Shown: positions 23,614 to 35,046, counted from the first letter of the stretch. The stretch is DNA of 64,000 bases from Taiwanofungus camphoratus (GCA_003999685.1 CP021220.1:806001-870000); one strand, 5' to 3'. Notes: generated by a model from the letters alone, not told the origin. Made by a program: numbers and translations.

Positions 23614-26014
23614 GATGCAGGTCTGTGATGGGCAGAGATGGAAATTTGGAGAGAGGCGTTGCGCGCTCTGCGTTGAAGTAGCTGGCGGATGGGGGAGACA
23701 TGACGTAGGCCAACGTAGCGCAGCACACCGAGGTGGATGAATACCTCCAGTGCCCATGATGTCACCGATGCTGGCACGTGGTATTCCAAATAAGGCAGTG
23801 CTAGGTAACTGACCGACAGGCATCACGATTTGAAGCCATCGTTTCTGTCAATGCTCTAGATCTCGCCCCAGCATGGACGTCTGCCAATGCCATCAAGGGT
23901 AGCCCGATGTGTCTGCACTCTGATGTGTGTGTTTGTCAAGTTGTCGGTGCACGACAGTGCGCATCTTGACCTAGTGCAGCAACTTGTATCTCTGCATCGG
24001 ATAATTCTCCATTTGAAGGTCTCACTTGTCTGTAACTGATGCTTCTTGCGGTTTGCATTATCCCACCAGTCCGAGAATGAACGGTTGCGACTTCGCCATT
24101 TTCTGGTTGCCAAACCCGCTCTTCTCGGTCGTGTGGTCGAATGTGCTTCTACCGGAGCTTTCTAACAAGCGAGACGCTGCATTCGGGGCGTCGAGTCTCT
24201 TCCTCCTCTGACTGACAAGCATCAGGATCGAAGCCTGGAGCCTCATGACAGCTCACAGCAATCACGGCCGCTACGGTATCTCAGTTGTTATCGACGATGT
24301 GAGGGTACCGTGTAATTCTCACACACATCTTCGTATGAGGAGACTGCCACCGTTTCATTGGCTTGGTATTCTCCAATGTTATCAAGAGAACTCAGTGTCC
24401 AAGCAACGAGCATACTGATCAGGCGTGTCGGTTTCGGTGAACGACAATGCGCCTCTGTTAGGACAAGTTCTATATCAACGTATCGACACAAGCGTATATC
24501 TCACCGGTACCCGGTTGTTCTCATTAAACGATCGTAGTTTGGAAGCAATGTGAGACGATCAGCTTTAAGAGGCACTTGGTGACTCCCGTTTCGAAACATC
24601 GCGGAAACGGAGTAGGATGCCGGCTGAATCCAAGTCTTGGTTCCATCTTCTGAATTCGACGTCCAACGGTACGACTCTGGTCCCAACATCCATATCGTCT
24701 CGGCTGCGCTCAAGGACATTGGTTGGCTGTGGCCTTCTCCCCCACGATCCATTGGACTCTTGCCCTTCACGGACTGATGCAAGGACGGGACACGCACGCG
24801 TGATATTCACCGGAATTCGTCTGATAGTCGTGTGATCTTTTCGATGTTAGACTTACCCCTTGCGTCGGCGCGGTGGAATGCGCCTTCATGGCTATGAAGC
24901 TCTCTGATTGCATGATGAGCGAGCGGTCCATCCAATCTGCCCAACAGCACCGCGTTCCATCCTAATTTTCGCTCGGAACGCTCCTTCGATGTTCCTGAAA
25001 CAGATCCTGCCCCCCTCCCCCAATGACCGACAGAGTGAGCGTGGTGGTAAAGCTGCGACTTTAGCGCCAATCTGGCTGGTCGTACTTATGACAACATCGT
25101 ATGTACAGAGCGGGTCGCCGTTGAACGTTAAAACGTTAATGACCTGTGAATGCTCCTTTAGTGGAGGTATTCGTTCGGCATGCCCTAACGTAGAATAAGC
25201 CGCGGGGAGTGAGCGCCTCTGTCGACGCATTTCAATAGAGCAAAGTTTACATGCTCGGCATCAAACCCGAGATGGGAGAATCCTGGCAAGACAAAAGCGG
25301 GGTCGTCGTATGACGCAGTCGGCCATACTGCGCCTGCTGTGTGGCATGGACTCGTCTGCCATGGAAGAGGCAATACCATGATACGTCTAGGCAAGTAATA
25401 TGAGATCTGCATGTGGTAGCCCTCATCTCATGATGCCGCCGCCCACTCAGGTCGTGATTTGGGTGCCGTCGACAAGCATCCAAAGCTCAATTTCAGCTGG
25501 CTTCCGTTCACGCACATATAATGCGACGGGCTTCCAGGCTAACAAAGGCTAACAATCGCTCCTCAGCAACGATCTGTGAACCGTTGGTCCTTACAGATGG
25601 TCCGCTGTCAGCGTCAGCATTGCAGTAGGGCGCTTGTACAGACGTGATATCAGCGGAGCAGCAAAGTGAGTTGCTTCCTCGACACCGGATTGGTGTCAAG
25701 CTCCCCCTCCCATTCGTAGTGAGCGACTGTTGTATTTCAGCCCGAGGCTGTGAAATAGCAGTGTGATTCCTATACGGATCTGATATGCCAGACATAGTTT
25801 GGACATTGCTTCGTCTTGAGGAAGTAGATGTGCCACGCAGGGTTCTCTGGTGATGGCCATACCTTCGCAACAAATTCGGCTTGGAGGGTTACAGCATGCC
25901 TTCCCCCCTTCCACCCCCTGCACTCACTGTCTGCAACTACAGGCGCGTACCGTCCTTCAAACCCCGCAGGTATTTCTAGTACTGTAGCGGCTCGGGGCGA
26001 GCTGGTCTCGCGCG
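23614..26014. other. Gene-poor region, no confident gene
   Basis: About 2.4 kb in which all open frames are short and unrelated to known families. Minus-strand fragments around 24.5-25.5 kb look partly protein-like (see the separate entry). I see no tRNA, no terminal repeats and no transposase signature. The end of the region must hold the promoter of the membrane-protein gene at 26015. Confidence 0.5.
24807..25483 (-). pseudogene. Possible eroded coding region, family unknown
   Basis: Overlapping minus-strand fragments carry protein-like composition, for example MVLPLPWQTSPCHTAGAVWP, FVLPGFSHLGFDAEHVNFAL and LCTYDVVISTTSQIGAKVAA. They are in different frames and separated by stops, with no clean GT..AG joins that I could make into one product. 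This fits either gene debris or several unrecognised exons. No motif identifies a family, so this is a weak call. Confidence 0.22.
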
Positions 26015-27694
26015 ATGCTTCTGGTCGCGCTCATACTCACCTTCGTCTTCATGTCTCGGCCCCACGCCCTTCTGACGTCGGCAATCCTGGTGAACCACAC
26101 CATCGACGACTACTTTCCTGACAGCATGACTGGGGCACGCTTCGCATACACCCCTGCAGGCGCCTGGAACGCCGGGCGGAGGTACGCTAACTGTACGGCG
26201 TGCCTGGATCCAGCTCAAGTGTTCGATCAAACATGGCATGACTCCACCTTCAACAACCAGACGGAGGTGTTCACTGAACCGGCAACCGCAGAGGTGGACT
26301 TCAACGGTGCGTTGATGTGACAGCGCAGTCTTGTGCCATGGCACTCAATGACCAAGTTGTAGGAACGGCGCTTTACGTGTTTTGTATTCTGGACCAATCG
26401 GGCTTGCGCGGCAGCTCGAACATGGCCTTCATGGTTGACAATGAGGTGGTGGGCGCGTTCGTGCAGGAACCCAATGGAGCCGATACGTTCGACTACCACT
26501 ATCTCGTGTACTCGAACGAGTCCTTGTCGTCAGGGATGCACACATTTGCCCTGCAGAACGGCGGCATGGGGGGCCCATACTCTTTGGCACTCTTTGACTA
26601 CATCATCTACACGTGAGTCCAGTTTCATCCGCGCCAGTTGCTGGGTGTTGAGATACACTGATCGTCGCAAAAGACTCGACGATGGGCAGATGCCTTTCCA
26701 AAAAGGGCCTGATCACAATGCCTCCAGAACTTTCACCCCGCCTTCGTCTACGAGTTCATCAACCCAGCCAAGTTCGAGTTCCGCCAACAAGACTCATGGG
26801 CTCAGCGCGAAAGATACAGCGGCTGTGGTCGCTGTCTCGACCGCAGTCGGCACACTGATGATGACACTCCTCGTTTGGCTGTCCTGTCGGAAGTGTCGGC
26901 GACACAGTCGTTACTACCCGTGTGCGCAAGGTTTTTTCTGTAGCGCACCGTCGCCTCACATCGAAGAAAACCCTCGATCTAGCGGCTGGACACGGGACAC
27001 ATGGAGATGTGATTATAGGCTCTATCAATCTCTGTCCAAACACTGGCATGCTCTAGCTGGTCCACCAAGCCGCGGCAGCATGAGGCATGTCCATACTCCT
27101 TCGGCGGTGTCGAGCGCTGATGGCGCATTACTTGCTAACGAGTCGAAGACTGAAGACCTCCAGGTCGCGACTCTGGAAGCACCTTCTACCAGAGGCGCGC
27201 AAGTGCCCCAGCTCGTCCTGACGATCCCGAGTTGGTCTGGATGCTCTTTAGAAGAGGAGCGCCCTCCGACGCCTCCTCCCAAGCCCCTTCGTACTCCCCG
27301 GACTCCCCCCACTCCTTCAAACAGGCCGGATCCAAGCCGTAAATCCGAGTGCACCTTGGGGGATAGCGGCCGCGATCGAGACGAGACCGCTACTCACACG
27401 AGCACCCTGACGACGCCAACTGCGTACTACCCATCCGGGTGCTTCCTCCCAGCCCCGCGGTCGCCGGATCTCCCCGCGCGCGCTGACAGCGTGACAACGA
27501 TCCCGCTCGTGCCGAACCGACATGCTGATATGGCTGATGCGGGGCCCGCGGTGGTTACTGTTTCCTTGGAAGATGCTGCGGACGTGCGGGCCGCGGGTGG
27601 GGAGGGGCTGGGGAAGGAGGTGTTTGCGCGGATTGGGGCGATGTGGCATGCGAGTCGGCCTCCATCTCTTCACGGATCACCAGCGGACAGGTAG
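26015..27694 (+). CDS. Secreted-head single-pass membrane protein with proline-rich cytoplasmic tail
   Basis: A common agaricomycete architecture without a firm function. It starts MLLVALILTFVFMSRPHALL (signal peptide or anchor). An extracellular part follows with VNHTIDDYFPDSMTGARF, a CTAC pair and FDQTWHDSTF. Intron one joins EVDFNG to TALYVFCILDQSG. Intron two (about 26612-26670) joins FDYIIYT to LDDGQMPF. N-glycosylation sequons (NHT, NCT, NQT) support an outside location. A Ser/Thr-rich stalk then leads to one transmembrane helix (AAVVAVSTAVGTLMMTLLVW) followed by CRKCRRH as stop-transfer. The cytoplasmic tail of about 270 residues contains ERPPTPPPKPLRTPRTPPTP, a strong candidate SH3 ligand, and stops at 27692-27694. 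A cell-surface sensor or adhesion role is inference. Confidence 0.78.
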
Positions 27695-28395
27695 TGCTGA
27701 CGAATGCGACGACGCTAGAGTGTACTATAAGTATTATATTGGGTCTGACTATCCGCGCGCAGAATCCCTTCCTTCATTTAATATATTGTATGTATTTGGC
27801 CCGGCTGCACTCTGTATCTAAGGCTCTGTCACTTCGAATGATCGATTTTTTCCGCCAATGGCTGTCCATGGGATATCATCCCCATGCTCTGTATTCCAGG
27901 GTACAGCCTGCTCACGAAGATCAACATCTATGCTTTCGCGGGCCAACAGTGAGAGAGCTTCACGTGACGTGGGTTTACCAGACCGTATTCACGTTGTGTC
28001 ACAGACATCCCACCTTGTGACTGTGACAACCTCTCCGCGGCCTTGGTCAGTTCCGCGAACAATCATGTAACAGACTCCGAAAGGCCATGCATGTTGTGCC
28101 CAGCTCTGGTACAGTGGTACTCCCTAAGACTATTCTTCGGGATACAGGATATTGTCGTGTCTATACGGATAATAATGCTATTCACAAGAGCTTGTTACTT
28201 AGCCCGCCGCATCTGGCATGGGCGGCCGCGATGGTCAAAGCCTGAATGGTGCAGATGTGAGCCTCTGTCTACGCCATTCAGTTTTTGACCATCGTGCGTG
28301 TACTTGAGAGATGAAACTCTCGTGCTTTATTCTTGGCGTTCTTGCACTCCTACCGCTCCCCGGTACTCTGTCGACCTCCGGCCTTTCACTTCAAG
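27695..28395. promoter_or_regulatory. Intergenic region upstream of the AGC-like kinase, with an overlapping upstream ORF
   Basis: About 700 bp without a full gene. At its 3' end an ATG at 28311 opens a 51-codon frame that ends at 28466, inside the first kinase exon but out of frame with it. The rest shows no repeat or RNA gene. Confidence 0.4.
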
Positions 28396-28466
28396 ATGGG
28401 CTTCAAGAACTTCTTCTGGCGAACGGCCAACCTTCTCGAAAGTGGATCAAGGAGCAACAGCAATAA
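28311..28466 (+). CDS. Possible upstream ORF overlapping the kinase start
   Basis: 51-codon frame MKLSCFILGVLALLPLPGTL continuing to KEQQQ and TAA at 28464-28466. The N-terminus has the form of a signal peptide, but the frame cannot be joined to later kinase exons without a shift. The downstream start at 28396 keeps phase 0 through the next two introns, so the kinase start is preferred. If transcribed from upstream, this ORF would suppress kinase initiation. Confidence 0.3.
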   Translation: MKLSCFILGVLALLPLPGTLSTSGLSLQDGLQELLLANGQPSRKWIKEQQQ

Positions 28467-30510
28467 CAAGCAAGTAAGTGTCGTTCTCGTCATGCTCTGG
28501 ACACGTTTGAAGCTCATACTCTGGATCAGTTCCAGCCTCTCAATTTAGCGACTCCCTCAGAGCAGGACATCTCCTCTTGCGACAACGTATGTGGGCAAGG
28601 ATATTTACGGGATTCCGCTTATTTCTTCTCTCCTAGACTCTGTCCAACCAGTCTGAACAGAAGGGCGCCCTATTGACGCTGCCCTCAGACCAGGAAGTCC
28701 ATGTCCGAATGGTCTTTGACGAGAATGGCGAGATGGTAGGCCCGTCCGCTCCCAATGTGATCGTCGATTGAGCCTATGATGCATAGACGCTCTGCGAGAT
28801 GGAGGCCTTCAAGGGCTTCGACACGTCCATTTCGTCCCAATCGCGCACGCTTTGCCCATCGTCTTCACAAGATCCCAGTAGGTCTCCTTCGCCCCCTCAT
28901 CTCTCGGCGTCTTCCGTTGCAATCCCACAATCTACAACCCCCGCTTCCTCATACAACCTCCCGCCTCGCCGCATCTTCAAAGCCACCGACTTCCATGCCA
29001 TCAAGTTCATAGGAAAAGGTGGCCAGGGTACTGTTGTCCTCGTGAGGGACAAGGTCTCTCGCGCACAACTTGCCATGAAAGTGGTCCGAAAGAAGGACGT
29101 GTTGCTGCGACAGTATCCTGGAATCTTCGAAGAACAAGATATTATGAAGAGATTAGCTGGAAATCCTTGGTTTCTGTCGCTTGAAGCATCTTTTGATGAT
29201 AGCGACCATTTCTTTTTCTTGACGGTGGGTCTTGGGATAGCGGTGGTCGCATCTTAGCGGCTGCTCATGAAAGCCTTAGAAATACTGTCCTAGGGGAAAT
29301 CTCCACCGGGAGATCACACAGCGCAAGAAGCTGCCCGCCCCAGAGGCATTACAATTTGGTGCTGAGCTGGTACGTCCCCATATCAAATCCGCACATTGCC
29401 TACTTGCTGATATGTCTTTCAGATACATGCTCTGGAGATTCTCCATAAGCATCGCATTTTACATCGCGACCTGAAACCAGAGAATATCTTTATTGACGAG
29501 AATGGTCATTTGGTCATTGGGGACTTTGGCCTGTCACGGGCTTTCGGTCGCTCAAAACTCGATCAACCCTGGAAGATGTCCCATCACTGGGATTTTGACG
29601 ATGACGAAGGTGAAGATGACGGCGCGAAAGAGCCGAGGGACGTTACGAAGAAAGGCTGCGGAACTGTCGGATTCATCGCACCGGAGGTATATACTGGAAC
29701 GTATTCTTATGAAGCGGACATATGGTCGGCGGGTGTTTGTTTGTATCAAATGTTGCTGGGCCGAGTAAGTGGACAGATTTTCTTATTGTGGCAATTCTCA
29801 CCGTTTGTTTTGGCCGGAATTCAGTTGCCGTTCGGGTTGAAGCCTTATCAGACCAAGAAAGAGGTGTATGTGAGGTCCGCGAACCTTGAGGTTGATTTCA
29901 ACGAGGATGATGATATAAGTGGGGATGCACGGCGTTTGGTGGAGAGGGTGCGTGTATTTTCTCTCCACATGTTCGTCGTCACTCATGTCGACGTTTAGAT
30001 GCTCGCAAAGGACATGCGGAGGAGACCGAAGATAGCAGATATCAAGAAGCACCCTTTCTTCAAGACGATGTAAGTCCCCTTTGTCCAGATTTGGTTGCGT
30101 CATGCTCATGGAATTGTGCAGTGATTGGGAGAAGATAGCTAGGAGGGAAAGAGCGGAGAGTGTGTATGTGAGTCCCCGTGCAGCGGATAAACAAGAGGTA
30201 CATTTATGCCATTCTCTCATTAATTCATTGTCTTACTCCCTCGTACGTCCCGTAGAAAGGGGCCTGGATCCCTATGGGAAAGCCATTTCCTCCCGAGGAG
30301 GCACCATTCCCGTGGTTCCAGTGGGTTTCTCCTGCTCTGCAGGGGATGTCCGCTGTCATGGTAGCTCTGGAGGATGCGCGCTGCGAAGATTCCATGGTGT
30401 ATTCGGTGGACAGCATGCGCAGCATTGGCAACTCGCACGAAGAGTGGGCGGGTTCCGTGAACATGGTGCGGCGGCTGAAGAACTGGTGGAAACGAAAGGC
30501 GGTCGCCTGA
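28396..30510 (+). CDS. AGC-like serine/threonine protein kinase
   Basis: Spliced kinase of roughly 500 residues in about nine exons. It starts MGFKNFFWRTANLLESGSRS (28396). Exons two to four carry a Ser/Gln-rich linker. The kinase domain begins FKATDFHAIKFIGKGGQGTV (glycine loop), followed by AMKVVRKKD (catalytic Lys), EYCPRGNL-like hinge (read here as KYCPRGNL), HRDLKPENIFIDENGHLVIG (catalytic loop) and DFGLSRAF. An Asp/Glu-rich insert (DDDEGEDDGAKEPRD) sits inside the activation segment before GTVGFIAPEV. The C-lobe holds DIWSAGVCLYQMLLGRLPFG and RRRPKIADIKKHPFF. A tail with IARRERAESVY, KPFPPEEAPFPWF and a basic end WWKRKAVA replaces a typical AGC hydrophobic motif. Stop at 30508-30510. 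The specific subfamily is not clear to me; AGC is inferred from the catalytic-loop wording and the PP-rich tail. Confidence 0.82.
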
Positions 30511-31747
30511 GCGTGGCTGGATGGCCGCGGACAGGATGGATCTAGTTGCTTGAACTGCTTGAATGACTCGATACGTTGTTTACTCTCCCTATTCTTTCTA
30601 CATTTGCTACTTTTATTCTGTTTCCTGTGTTACTCAGCATATCCTTTCTCTCTGCTCGTGTCTCGTTCCTTTAATACGACGTTCACGATCTATACGTCTT
30701 ACCCTAATTGTGTGATTTGCAGTCTCTTAATATACTCTCGCGATGCTCACCCTTGGACCTGAGTCACTTAGTGCGGCCTTTTGCACGTATGTGAAGCATG
30801 TCTCCCTGTGTTGGCCAACATCACAGTATAGCGAAACTTAACGATTCCTCCGCCTAATCCACCTTCGCCAGTCTACTACCCTTTCTCCCGATGTGCCAGC
30901 GGTAATAAAGAAGGCAGATGGATATATTTACGGCACGGTTCCTACAAGGAAACAGGCGGTTCCGTACTACAGCAGCTTGCGTGCCTTAACTATTGCGTAC
31001 GGGCAAAGTCGCCGCTCCTAGGTTCGGTTCGACACTTCCGGAAAAATCCATGCGGCACATGTACACGGCTTACAGGATTAGATGCCCTTCAATAGAGTGT
31101 ATTTGCAGAGACCTAGGTCACGGCCAAAAAGGAAATTTTCTTACGTTTCTGCCACCTGACTGGCTGATAACCAAGACCTATGTCTCTGCAAATACACTCT
31201 AATTACAAGTTGAAATATGAAGCCATGATGATTCTGATTCGTAAAAACGTTTGCTGTCGGAAGTCATTCCTTTGCCGCGTTTACATAAGCATGTATACTT
31301 TTATGCGGTGATGCACTAGCGACACCTTGTATGCCTGACCAATCTTCAAGGCATCACTTTGCCTGTCAAAACTTAAAAGTACACACTTACCGGTCTGCGA
31401 TTGATAACATTGCTGTGTGGGAAGTTACATAGGCTGGCAAACCTTACGGTATGTATAGTTAAGTTTCAAGGCGACTATCCAGTACATTTACCTGCGCCGA
31501 GGAGATCATCTCATTGGTTGCCGATAGTAGCATGCCCGAATTCAATTCGGAACCCAGTCGCTGCGCATGTCGCAAATACATACATGTATATCGCTTACTC
31601 GTGCTGAACGCCTGAGGCGCTCGTACAGAGCCCGGTCAATCTGGTTCCAAATTTTGTTCTTATATAGAGGGTTTGCTCCCGCCATGTGTTCCCTTGACCT
31701 CTGATCTTCACGCGGGCCATATCGACATCTCGATTGCAGACAGGCGC
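30511..31747. other. Intergenic, contains a MITE-like hairpin
   Basis: About 1.2 kb with no supported gene. AT-rich 3' flank of the kinase gene. It contains the foldback element at 31091-31203. Confidence 0.5.
31091..31203. mobile_element. MITE-like foldback element with TA flanks
   Basis: Two arms, 31093-31119 and 31175-31201, are inverted repeats over 27 bp with one mismatch (core GTGTATTTGCAGAGAC). They surround about 55 bp of unrelated sequence. Each outer end begins or ends with TA, as expected for the TA target duplication of Tc1/mariner-type elements. No coding capacity. Only one copy in the window. Confidence 0.65.
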
Positions 31748-32795
31748 ATGATGAATCATAACGGTATGTTCTCCTTCGATATCTGGGAACTAAAGAGCCA
31801 CTGACCAATCTGCAGTATGTCTGCCGTATCGTCGCAACCCGCCATACACCGGCAGAGGGCGCGGTCCGCGGTCCGAGCGTATCTGAATGCGCGCAAGCAA
31901 ATGTTTGATCACACGCTAGGGAGACAGCTTGCCAGTCGGAAGGCCTACCCCGCATTCTGCTTGGTTGCAGAACACAATGAGGCCGCTGTCTTCTCATGGG
32001 CATACTCAAGGACCAATGGCTAGCGACTTGAAGTTTTCGCTTCCCAAATGGGCGTACTGGGGTGCATCCATGTTCCTCTTCGCCCAATGAAGTGGTAAGT
32101 GTGCAGACTGCACAGCCGTTAGACCGGTAATGAGCTTGATTGACGGGCATTGCGGAATGGCCTGTGATCAGCTGCTCATCTAGAGTGGGATGCGCCTAAG
32201 TGGAACCGAAATATGAGGTCTTATGCCCAAGCCGCTTCTGGCCAACGATCAGGTTTACTGACCCTGAGCTCTCCTGATATAAGGTCGAAGGATGTCCAAG
32301 AAAATACAGGCATTGACGTTCCCCACTCCCACCTTCTATTTGCGACGCCAAGTGCTCGCGAGGTTTCCCTTCGAGAACCGATATTCCGCGATGCAGTTTC
32401 CGAAGCTATCCTTGGCTCGAAGCAGTAATGTTGGTGCTGCAATCTCATTTAACAATGTCGATGTTCAGAGGTCTTTCAGTGCTCTACTGCATCAGATCGA
32501 AGCTCTACCTTCGCTTCTGTTGACTCTCTAGGGTCGAGTAAATATGTCCTTCAGTTGGTATGTCAAACCAACATTCTTCCTTTCAAAAGACCGACCATAT
32601 CATCTTGGAGCCGCTTGCTTCAAATACAGCTGCGCAAGCGCTGGGGTCGCAACCATCGAAGGGAGGAATTGTGAGTTGAATGCCGCTCACTTTACAAGGT
32701 TCTCTCTAAGGCTATTGTAGGCTGAAATGTTAGACGAGGACAATCTAGCATGGGATCGCTCTCCAAGCAAGAAAAGCAAACGAAGATCTAACTGA
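31748..32795 (+). CDS. Unknown small protein, multi-exon, basic C-terminus
   Basis: I do not recognise the family, but a continuous spliced reading can be made. Exon one is MMNHN (31748), then VCLPYRRNPPYTGRGRGPRS; an intron from about 31879 leads to CQSEGLPRILL, then GPMASDLKFSLPKWAYW. An intron ending at about 32191 joins to EWDAPKWNRNMRSYAQAASG. The exon continues through DIRSKDVQENTGIDVPHSHL to EPIFRDAV. One join around 32390-32480 remains uncertain in phase. It then reads STASDRSSTFASVDSLGSSK, and after a further intron PLASNTAAQALGSQPSKGGI and AEMLDEDNLAWDRSPSKKSK, ending RRSN and TGA (32793-32795). The basic SKKSKRRS end may be a nuclear signal. Because one junction is unresolved, a decayed gene is also possible. 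Confidence 0.5.
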
Positions 32796-33047
32796 GGTGT
32801 CTCAGAATCAGCTTCACCGACACATGTCAACAGTGCTACCTCACGCGATTACTGTGGCCGAAGTAGAATACTCATCGTTGTATTAATCTAAGTTCCAGCT
32901 TGATGCAGATAACACTTATCCATATGGAAAACTTTCGTGTTGATGCTGTGAGGATATGTCTCATCCAGATCGGACGAGGGGATATACAAAAGATACAGGA
33001 AGTAGTGGACCTACTCATACACACTCAGCACAATACTGCTGGTTCAT

Positions 33048-35046
33048 TCAAAGTTTGGCCTGTTGAAGAATATAGGGAGAGTTCTTCCGCGCCTTGACCT
33101 TCTCGACATCTGCTCTCGTGACCGGCTTGCATTCGTGAGCATGGTTGTAGCCAAGTCTGTATATCTGCTGTCGGCTGCCGTCATCCGAGCTCCGGCCGAA
33201 GCGAGAACTCACCTGTCTCTGCCATCCTTCCCTTCTGCCTTATAGAATTCGGGACGCCGCAGAAGGCTGCAGACCACTGCACCTCCGATCCCAATGTTAT
33301 GCACCAAACCATACTTGCCCCTCTGACCTGGCCCATCAAACAAGCCAGGAGCTTGCATCGGGCCGGCCCCTAAAACACGATCCTATCAGGACTTGTGATT
33401 CAGACGAACGTTTACGCAGCTTACAGTCACGCAGCTGCACTAGAATGTATCGGGTACATTGATAGCTCGTTTAAACGGGAGCATGACGAAGTACGTACTG
33501 GTGATATAGAAATGCATCCCTAATCCGGTAGCGCCTAGTGGATGACCTTTGGCCTCGAGGCCGCCGCTCGGATTGATCACGTATTTGCCGCCATACTGAA
33601 GGGAGTAGCTATCGATGAGTATCGAACAGAGCCATGACCGAAATCTATCACCGTATTATTCCCACGTTCGACCAATTTGTGCGCCTCTCCTTGTGGACAC
33701 AGCCCCAACGCATCATATGTTATAAGCTAGGGTAGAGGTCAGACGACCGTGTATTGCAAATTGAAGAAAAGGAAAGCTTGCCTCGTTGGCTGCAAAACAA
33801 TCATGCAACTCTATGACGCCTACCTGATCTCTACCTTCACCTTCCCTGAATCCGGCCTGTCGAAACACCTGGTTGGCGCAATTTTGGGTCATACCATAGC
33901 CAACAACTTCCATCGCACTTCGACTCTCGAATGTCGATGGCTCATCAGTAGTCAGCGCCTGTGCCACAATCTCGATGGCCTGGTTTTCAAGCTTATGCGC
34001 GTGAACAAAACTTTCAGACGCCACTATGCAGCAAGCAGCGCCGTCCTGGTCATAGTAGATCAGCATTCATCATTAGACACTCATAAAAGTTGGATACCGA
34101 AGTGGGACTACACATAAATTTAGTCAACTGTTTGCATATTACTGGTGAAGCGAGGATTTGCTCCACAGTCCATCCATCGCGAAATTGGGAGTAAGGATTA
34201 TTGACCGAGTGTTGGTGGTTCTTAGAAGCTGTAGGTTTCAAGTACAAAAATCTCAGTTAATGGATACGACAGTACTCTGCGTCCTCACCGATCTGTGCGA
34301 GATGATGTATACTCGCTCCATATTTCTCAAAATACTCCTGGGCACCGTTTGCAAACATCCTTGCCGTGCCAGGGCCAAAATTCGGCCCTGCATTTAGAGT
34401 CTGTTCGAGCTCCTCGGTAGCTTCGCTGAACAGCAGAATCGGTGACGGTCGGTCCGGAAAGTTGGTCCCTAGACTGCCGCGTGCCATTCGTTCGAAACCG
34501 AGTGCGAGAGCACAGTCCGCCAGACCAGATTTGACCATGTTGTTTGCCTGGTAGAGAGCGGTGCTACCAGTAGAACAATTGTTGTTCACGTTTGTAATCG
34601 GTATCCCTGTCATGCCGAGATTGTAAAGAGCCCTCTGCAAACATTGGGTGAGTACAAAAGAATTCATCAAAGGGAAGATACTGACTTGCCCACACGTAGA
34701 ATCACCATACACGTAGCCAACAAAGGCGGTCTCGATAGAGTCGTATGTTATTCCTACGAGTCGGGCTCATCAATTATGAGCTACTGGAGCTCAGTGAAGC
34801 GGTATAACCTGCATCGAGAAGAGCTTTTGTCGCAGCTTCCAGTCCCATCTAACACACACTCATCAGCTACTATACAGGTAGTTTTACATGCCTTCCTTAC
34901 ATCCTCTGTAGTCCTCAACCCTCTTGGCTACCAAATCGACGAGGACATAGATCATGTCTGCTCAACAGTGCTGCGCTAAAGTTTACCTTAATGAAAGCTG
35001 TGCATCCCACTCCTACGATGAAGCTCCTTCGCCCTTGAGATAGCAT
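33048..35046 (-). CDS. Peroxisomal SCPx-type thiolase (3-ketoacyl-CoA thiolase), ends in AKL
   Basis: Thiolase of the sterol-carrier-protein-x group, catalysing the thiolytic step of (branched) fatty acyl-CoA beta-oxidation. The start is [20 protein letters not shown] (35046), then [14 protein letters not shown] and [13 protein letters not shown]. The nucleophile Cys is in [18 protein letters not shown]. Also seen are [54 protein letters not shown] (active-site His), and [19 protein letters not shown] with the second catalytic His. [20 protein letters not shown] and [16 protein letters not shown] follow. The final exon encodes [20 protein letters not shown] and ends QQAKL, a peroxisomal targeting signal type 1, with stop at 33048-33050. 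No SCP2 domain is fused, as in other fungi. About eleven short introns. Divergent from the lipoyltransferase gene. Confidence 0.9.

Noticed and set aside
30990-31040. tRNA-like T-loop sequence GGTTCGACAC
   Set aside because: No matching A-box, anticodon stem or acceptor stem in the surrounding 90 bases.
31542-32150. 202-codon minus-strand frame MPVNQAHYRSNGCAV...
   Set aside because: It overlaps a better spliced plus-strand model, has no motif, and its composition is unlike a folded protein.
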